Source: CAYRYU01 sp964428355
GTDB taxonomy: Bacteria > Muiribacteriota > Ozemobacteria > Ozemobacterales > Ozemobacteraceae
Reading direction: 5' to 3'
Length of the DNA: 64,000 nt
Assembly: GCA_964428355.1 (NCBI GenBank)
Contig: CAYRYU010000008.1
Location: 1 to 64,000, forward strand
Shown here in pieces: positions 59,107 to 64,000 of this stretch. Each line of letters starts with the position of its first letter. Position 1 is the stretch's first letter. The translations under genes were made by a program, and so were the position numbers. The notes below the pieces were generated by a model. It was not told the DNA's origin. It saw nothing but the letters and a program-made list of their open reading frames with translations, and made no database searches.

Positions 59107-61916
59107 TCAATACCCGGTTGGAGCGTAGGAATCGGGGGTGCGGCCATGGGAATCGCGGACGTTGGGATCGGCACCGTGCTCGAGCAGGAAGCTCTCGAGC
59201 TCCTTGTTTCTGGCCTGGACAGCCAGGTGGAGAATGGTCATGCCCTGCCGGTTGGGAACGTTGGGATCGGCACCGCCTTCGATCAACACTCGCGCGCATT
59301 CGCCGGAACCTGCGCAGAGGTGGATGGGAACGGTTCCTTCCAGATCACTTGTGTTCGGCTTGGCACCCTTGGTCAGGAGAAAGCGGACGAATTCGGGCGG
59401 GCCAAGGTGCAGGCTGACGAGCAGAACGGCTTCGTGAAGTGCGGTCCTGCCTTTGAACCCGGCCTGGTTCACATCCGAACCGCCCGCGATAAGGGTTCTT
59501 GCCAGACCGAACTCCCGCGACCTGATGGCAACGTGCAGGACGGGTATCCCATGAGAATCCGTTGCGTTGGGGTCGGCGCCATGTTTTTGAAGGAGATTGA
59601 TCGCCCCCTCGTCCTTGTTCTTCACTGCCAGTAGAAGAGGAGTCACCCGGTACCGGTCGGAGACATTGGGGGACAAACCCTTTTCGAGAGCCAGAGCGAC
59701 AAGGTCACGGGTTTCGGAACCGGGGTCCGACAAAACCCGGTGGAGAAAAGTGGCCCCGTCCTTTCCGGTTGGCGACAGGNNNNNNNNNNNNNNNNNNNNN
59801 NNNNNNNNNNNNNNNNNNNNNNNNNNNNNNNNNNNNNNNNNNNNNNNNNNNNNNNNNNNNNNNNNNNNNNNNNNNNNNNCGACAGGTCCAGACCTTTCTC
59901 TAGCAGGAATTCCAGAACCCCCCTTTTCCGGCAAAACAGAAAGACCGGGGTCTGTCTTTCATTTCTCGAGTTCACGTCCACGCCCTGCTCGATGAGGCTC
60001 CGTACCCTGGGGAGGTCGCCCGACCGGACCGCCATCTCGAAAAGATCGATTCCGTCAGCCTGATCGGTGATCGGAATCGGCCCCCCCTCGTTTCCCGATC
60101 TTGCCTTGGCAAGGGCTTTCAGCCCTTCAGGAACTCCCGCTTTTGCCGCGCGTTTGAACCATTTCTCCGCTTCCGCCACGTCGGGGGGATCTTTCGATCG
60201 TTCAGCGAACAGCTTCCCTACTCTCATCCAGATCTCTCCCAGGCGGCCTCTGAACGGGGACTCGAGAAGACGCAGGGTGCTTTCCCCGCGCGCGGAATCC
60301 CGGCGGAAGATTTCCAGCAAGGTGGAAATGGCTGCGTCGATTTCACCAAGCGCGGCTTGCTGAAGGCAAAGCTCTATCCTCGCGTGCAGGTGATCGGGGT
60401 TCACCCGGACTTCGTTTCCGAACATCGCCACCATTTCGCGGGTTGCCGAATCACCGATGTCGTTTTCGGGCGCTTCCCTGGCGATTTCGCCCAGCAGATA
60501 GTGGGCATCCGGAAATGTGGGATCCTTTTCCAGGAGCGTGCGGAGTTCCTTTCTGGCTTCGGAGAATTCTTTCTTGAAGAAATGCATCCGGCCGAGGTGG
60601 TACCCGGCTTCCAGCATCGAGGGATCGAGGGCCTGTGCCTTCCTCAGGTTTTCAGCCGCCGTCCGCCAAAGCTCTTCCTGGGTGCCTTGAATGTCCGTTC
60701 CTATGCCGATCTCGCGGAATCCGACTCGGGAAGATGCCGATGCGGCCCCCATCTTGCCATGGATCGACCTGGGAAGGGGTATGCGGATCTTGTGGAAGCC
60801 GGGCATGGGCCTTCCCGACTGCTTCCGGAACCTTGCGGCTTCACAATTCACGAATCCGAGACCAAGAGGGAACCTCGGATCGGCTGGCGCGGAGGCTGCC
60901 AGGTTTCGGAAGATTTCCGCGGCCTCCCCGAAGCGATTTTTCCCCGCAGCAGCGAGGCCCAGTTGGAATGCGGTTTCTGTGTCGGCGGGTGCGGCTTCGC
61001 TCTTCTTTTTCAATTCTTCATACCCCGAGGTGGGTACCACGGGAATGAGGGGCCGTCTTTTTCCCGACCCCGGAACGACGGTCTGCGAGGCAACAAGGGG
61101 GGGAAGGAGACGGCGGATCTCCTCGGCTTTTTCGGGATCCCCCAGATCGGCCAGGATGCGGCATTGGACCGCTGCATCGGAGAAAGCCCCGGTTTCGATC
61201 AGTGCCCGGGCAAGTTCGTTTCTGATGACGGGGTTGGTTGCGTCGATCCCAGAGGCCCTTTGCAGCACCTCCACCGCCTCGGGAAGGAGCTTCAGTCTCC
61301 TCGCTGTCGTTCCGAGCTGGAGAGCCGCTTCCGCAGATGTCGGAGCGAGAGCGACTGCGCGACCGAACGCCTGGTGTGCGTTCTGCAGATCTTCGAGCTG
61401 GAGAAATGCGTCCCCGAGGACCAGGTAATGCCCTGCCTCGGGCAAACCTTGTTTCAGGGCTTCCTTGAACGAATCGAGGGCTTGGGGTTTGCGGCCGAGG
61501 TTGAAAAGGGCCGCCCCAAGGTTGAGGTGGACGACAGGTTGCCGGGAATCGAGCCGCAGGGACGTTTCCAGCTCCGCCAGGGCTTCCTCGTGCTTCCCGA
61601 GTTCCCCCAGGGTCAGACCGAGATTGGAATGCGCCCAGGGATCATTCGGAGCCAGCTCCAGGAGAGCTTTCAGGGTGAGCTCCGCCCTGGAAAAATACTT
61701 CCTCGCCATCTGAAGGTCGGCGAGGTTGTGGAGAAAACCCTGATTCCAGGGCATTTCCCTCACCCCTTGCAGGAACGCCTTTTCATCCGGATCCATCTCG
61801 CCTTCGTGAGCGACCAGATCGAGGGTGGCGGATGAGGGCTTCCCCGGAATCGGTTGGGAGAAACAAGGGAGGGCCAGGATGGAGAGGATCAGAACAGAAC
61901 AGATTCCCAGATTCAT
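59107..61916 (-). CDS. Exported TPR and ankyrin-repeat protein (spans a probably false gap)
   Basis: A signal peptide (CSVLILSILALPCFSQ) precedes about eight or more TPRs (~50-590; e.g. WAHSNLGLTLGELGKHEEAL), then a set of ankyrin repeats (from ~630 to the end; e.g. GADPNATDSHGIPVLHVAIR, GADPNVRDSHGRTPDSYAP). Both are protein-binding scaffolds. The reading frame is interrupted by 100 N at 59780-59879, but both gap edges end in CGACAGG; merging there gives a continuous ankyrin frame (GLDLSPTGKDGATFL). GGAGGAG is 3-4 bases before the ATG at 61916. A ~45-residue non-TPR insert (~360-410) interrupts one TPR. Confidence 0.85.
59780..59879. other. Assembly gap (100 N), probably artefactual
   Basis: Left edge ends CGACAGG (59773-59779), right edge begins CGACAGG (59880-59886). 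Overlapping these seven bases restores one ankyrin reading frame without a stop, so the true gap length may be negative (-7) instead of 100. Confidence 0.9.
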
Positions 61917-61968
61917 AAACTCCTCCAAACCCTCATTTCAAGGACGGTTCCCGATGCTCCGGATCGGG

Positions 61969-64000
61969 TCACTTCCGCTCCAGTTCTTTTTTTATCGCCA
62001 ATCCCAGTTTCTCGAGAACATAAGGTTTCCGGACGTAGGCTCCCGCTCCCAGAGCCTGGGTGGCGTTCACCCGGTTGGTTTCGGAAAAACCGCTGACGAT
62101 GATCGCCTTCTGGTCTGGGCGGATTCCGATGATCCTCTGGAAGGTATCGAGGCCGTCCATTCCAGGGTCCATTATCATGTCCAGGACGATCAGATCGACG
62201 GAATGAGTTTTCAGATACTCGACGGCCTCCTCGCCGCTGGAGGCGCAGACAACCCGGTATTTCAACCTGCGAAGCATCTCGGCGGCGAGCTCTCGTTGAC
62301 CCTTGACATCATCGACCACGAGAATCGATTGGCCATCTCCCATGTAATCGGAAACCGGGATCGGGGAGCATTCCTGGGGAAGTTCCTCCCGGGTGACCGG
62401 GAAAAACAGGGAGAAAACGCTTCCTTTTCCTTCCTCGCTCTGGACATTGATGTAACCCTGGTGATCCTTGACGGTGCCCCACACGACCGCAAGGCCAAGA
62501 CCGGTTCCGCTCCGCCCCATGACCTTTTTCGTGTAGAAGGGTTCGAAGATCCTTTTCAGGTCATTGGGGGGGATTCCTTCGCCGGTGTCCGTTATCGAGA
62601 GGACGACATAATCCCCTTCGCGGGTTTCATCGAATCCCTGAAGCGGCTTGTCGACATATTGGTTGAAAGTCCGGATCGTCACAGCCCCCTCCTTCCTGAT
62701 CGCCTCACAGGCGTTGAGAATGAGGTTGAATGTCGATTTCACCATGTGAACCGGGGAGGCCGAGATGTTCAACAGGTTTGGATCGAGTTCCCAGGAAATC
62801 CTTGTCGAGGGGTGGTCCGCGATGAGTTTCAAAAACTCGGGTGATTGCCGGCATTCCTGGACGAGACGGTTCAGGTTGAGGACCTTCTTTCCCGAAACGC
62901 CTCTTCGGGCCAAGGTAAGGAGATCCTGGACGATCGCTGACGCTCTCTGGGCGCCGTCCATGATGTATTGAAGACTGGACCTGAGCGGGTTGGACTCCTC
63001 CATCCCGTATAAAACCAGTTCGGCATACCCAACGACGATTCCCAGAACGTTGTTGAGGTCGTGAGCCACCCCGCCGGCAAGCGTGCCGAGCGCTTCCATC
63101 TTTTCCGCCCTTTGAAGCCGCTCTTCGCTTTTCCTGAGCAGTTTTTCCGCCCGAAGCCGGTCGGAGATGTCGATGAAGCTCTCGAGGAAGCACTCCCTTC
63201 CCTTGAGGATGATCGGGAAGACGGTTTTCAGGATGTCGAGTTGTGTGCCGTCTGCGTGGAGAAGAACGCTTTCAGATCGTTCGACGGTCTGGCCCAGATT
63301 CTTCACCGGGCACTTTCCGACTTCAGCGGGGCAGACAAGTCGGTGACAACTTCGCCCGAGGATCTTCTCCTTGGGGAGACCGGTCATTTCACTTGCGGTC
63401 TGGTTTGCCTCGATGATGGTCTGGGTTTCCTTGTCGATGATGAGGATTCCCGCTCCAACCTGGTTGAAGATCGCCTGGAGCTTGGTCTGGTTGTCTTGTC
63501 TCTCCTCCTCGCTTTTCTTCCGATCGGTGATGTCTTCCGATATTCCGAGGAGATACTCAGGCTTTCCCACCGAGTCGAATATCGGGACCTTCTTGGTGTG
63601 GAGGATCCGCTCCCCTTTGAAACGTGTGTTTATTGGCTCCTCGGGGATGTCGACGATCTTGCCCTCCCCCAACACGTTGCGGTCTTTGAGGGTGAAGAAG
63701 TCCGCCTGCTCCTTGGGGAAGAAATCGTGATCGTTCTTACCGAGAAGGTCGTTGCGGGAGTGGCCCAGGAGATCTTCGCCAGCGCGGTTGAAACGGACGA
63801 AACGGAGGTCCCTGGCATCCTTCACGAAGATCATGTCAGGGATGTTCTCTATTATTGAATCGAGGAAGGATGAGACGCGGCGGATTTCCTCCTCCTGACG
63901 CCTTCTTTCAGTTATGTCGACAACCGCTCCCCGCAAGCCGACAGGTTTTCCGTTCTCGTAGATCGGACTCGAGACCAGGATCGCTGGGAACAGAGAACCG
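61969..64000 (-). CDS. Hybrid PAS histidine kinase with receiver domain (5' end beyond window)
   Basis: At least 677 residues; the frame is open to the right edge, where the end of a PAS domain (GKPVGLRGAVVDITERRRQE) is seen. Two further PAS domains follow (IIENIPDMIFVKDARDLRFV ... ISEDITDRKK; IFNQVGAGILIIDKE with the CPAEVGKCP motif). Then come HisKA (GTLAGGVAHDLNNVLG, His near 63063), HATPase (LILNACEAI, DTGEGIPP, GTGLGLAVV) and a C-terminal receiver (ILVVDDVKG, phospho-Asp in LIVLDMIMD). It should autophosphorylate and pass phosphate to its own receiver; no DNA-binding output is attached. The start cannot be given. Confidence 0.93.
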   Translation of the reverse strand, partial: GSLFPAILVSSPIYENGKPVGLRGAVVDITERRRQEEEIRRVSSFLDSIIENIPDMIFVKDARDLRFVRFNRAGEDLLGHSRNDLLGKNDHDFFPKEQADFFTLKDRNVLGEGKIVDIPEEPINTRFKGERILHTKKVPIFDSVGKPEYLLGISEDITDRKKSEEERQDNQTKLQAIFNQVGAGILIIDKETQTIIEANQTASEMTGLPKEKILGRSCHRLVCPAEVGKCPVKNLGQTVERSESVLLHADGTQLDILKTVFPIILKGRECFLESFIDISDRLRAEKLLRKSEERLQRAEKMEALGTLAGGVAHDLNNVLGIVVGYAELVLYGMEESNPLRSSLQYIMDGAQRASAIVQDLLTLARRGVSGKKVLNLNRLVQECRQSPEFLKLIADHPSTRISWELDPNLLNISASPVHMVKSTFNLILNACEAIRKEGAVTIRTFNQYVDKPLQGFDETREGDYVVLSITDTGEGIPPNDLKRIFEPFYTKKVMGRSGTGLGLAVVWGTVKDHQGYINVQSEEGKGSVFSLFFPVTREELPQECSPIPVSDYMGDGQSILVVDDVKGQRELAAEMLRRLKYRVVCASSGEEAVEYLKTHSVDLIVLDMIMDPGMDGLDTFQRIIGIRPDQKAIIVSGFSETNRVNATQALGAGAYVRKPYVLEKLGLAIKKELERK

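Overview
The window is GC-rich and densely coded, with most genes in short same-strand runs. It encodes an outer-membrane porin-like protein, a peptidyl-prolyl isomerase lipoprotein and many signal-peptide proteins, so the organism is a diderm (Gram-negative-type) bacterium. A membrane-bound [NiFe]-hydrogenase-like complex suggests anaerobic or fermentative energy metabolism. Two runs of exactly 100 N mark scaffold gaps, so this is a draft or metagenome assembly. Several paralogue styles (pilin-like segments in unrelated proteins, HAMP/cyclase giants) recall candidate phyla such as Riflebacteria, but that placement is a low-confidence guess; no rRNA, tRNA or core ribosomal gene is present to test it.

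Layout. 0-6 kb: small regulators and secreted proteins, an esterase, a secreted protein made of four copies of one ~100-residue unit, and a GAF-GAF-GGDEF diguanylate cyclase. 6-11.5 kb: a tightly coupled operon of a Cache-HAMP sensor without output domain, an MFS/nucleotide-carrier-like transporter fused to HEAT repeats, a membrane-anchored PhnD-like binding protein and a SpoT-type HD hydrolase. 11.5-19 kb: pentapeptide-repeat protein, TerB-AAA protein with degenerate Walker motifs, glycerophosphodiesterase, a PPOX/WbsX/radical-SAM run, and a Mop protein. 19-26.7 kb: seven overlapping or abutting genes for a group-4 hydrogenase-related complex, preceded by four 13-bp repeats that each carry a -35-like TTGACG. 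27-32.6 kb: exonuclease, VIT-VWA protein with an internal pseudopilin-like segment, and a palindromic repeat cluster. 32.7-39.2 kb: a 2168-residue protein with two membrane/HAMP/cyclase halves. 39-43 kb: secreted SurE, a thioredoxin-fold protein, an anion permease and a TraB-like protein. 43-48 kb: Clp/Hsp100-like AAA+, dynamin-like GTPase and a membrane C39-like peptidase. 48-64 kb: B12-radical SAM, FKBP lipoprotein, a zinc-ribbon pseudo-signal-peptidase, porin, transglutaminase-like, phospholipase-D-like and metalloprotease proteins, a TPR-ankyrin protein, and a hybrid PAS histidine kinase running off the end.

The most striking items are these. (1) In the giant tandem cyclase, domain 1 keeps both metal aspartates but has lost the catalytic Asn/Arg, while domain 2 shows the reverse; this is the C1/C2 arrangement of animal membrane adenylyl cyclases. 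(2) Palindromic repeats are inserted in frame in that same gene, and one family also lies in an intergenic spacer. (3) The hydrogenase-like large subunit keeps only three of four Ni-ligand cysteines, which points to an energy-converting-hydrogenase-related (Ehr) complex rather than a plain hydrogenase. (4) Several folds have lost catalytic residues (AAA+ at 12.7 kb, S26 peptidase at 50 kb). No CRISPR array, transposase, tRNA or rRNA was seen.
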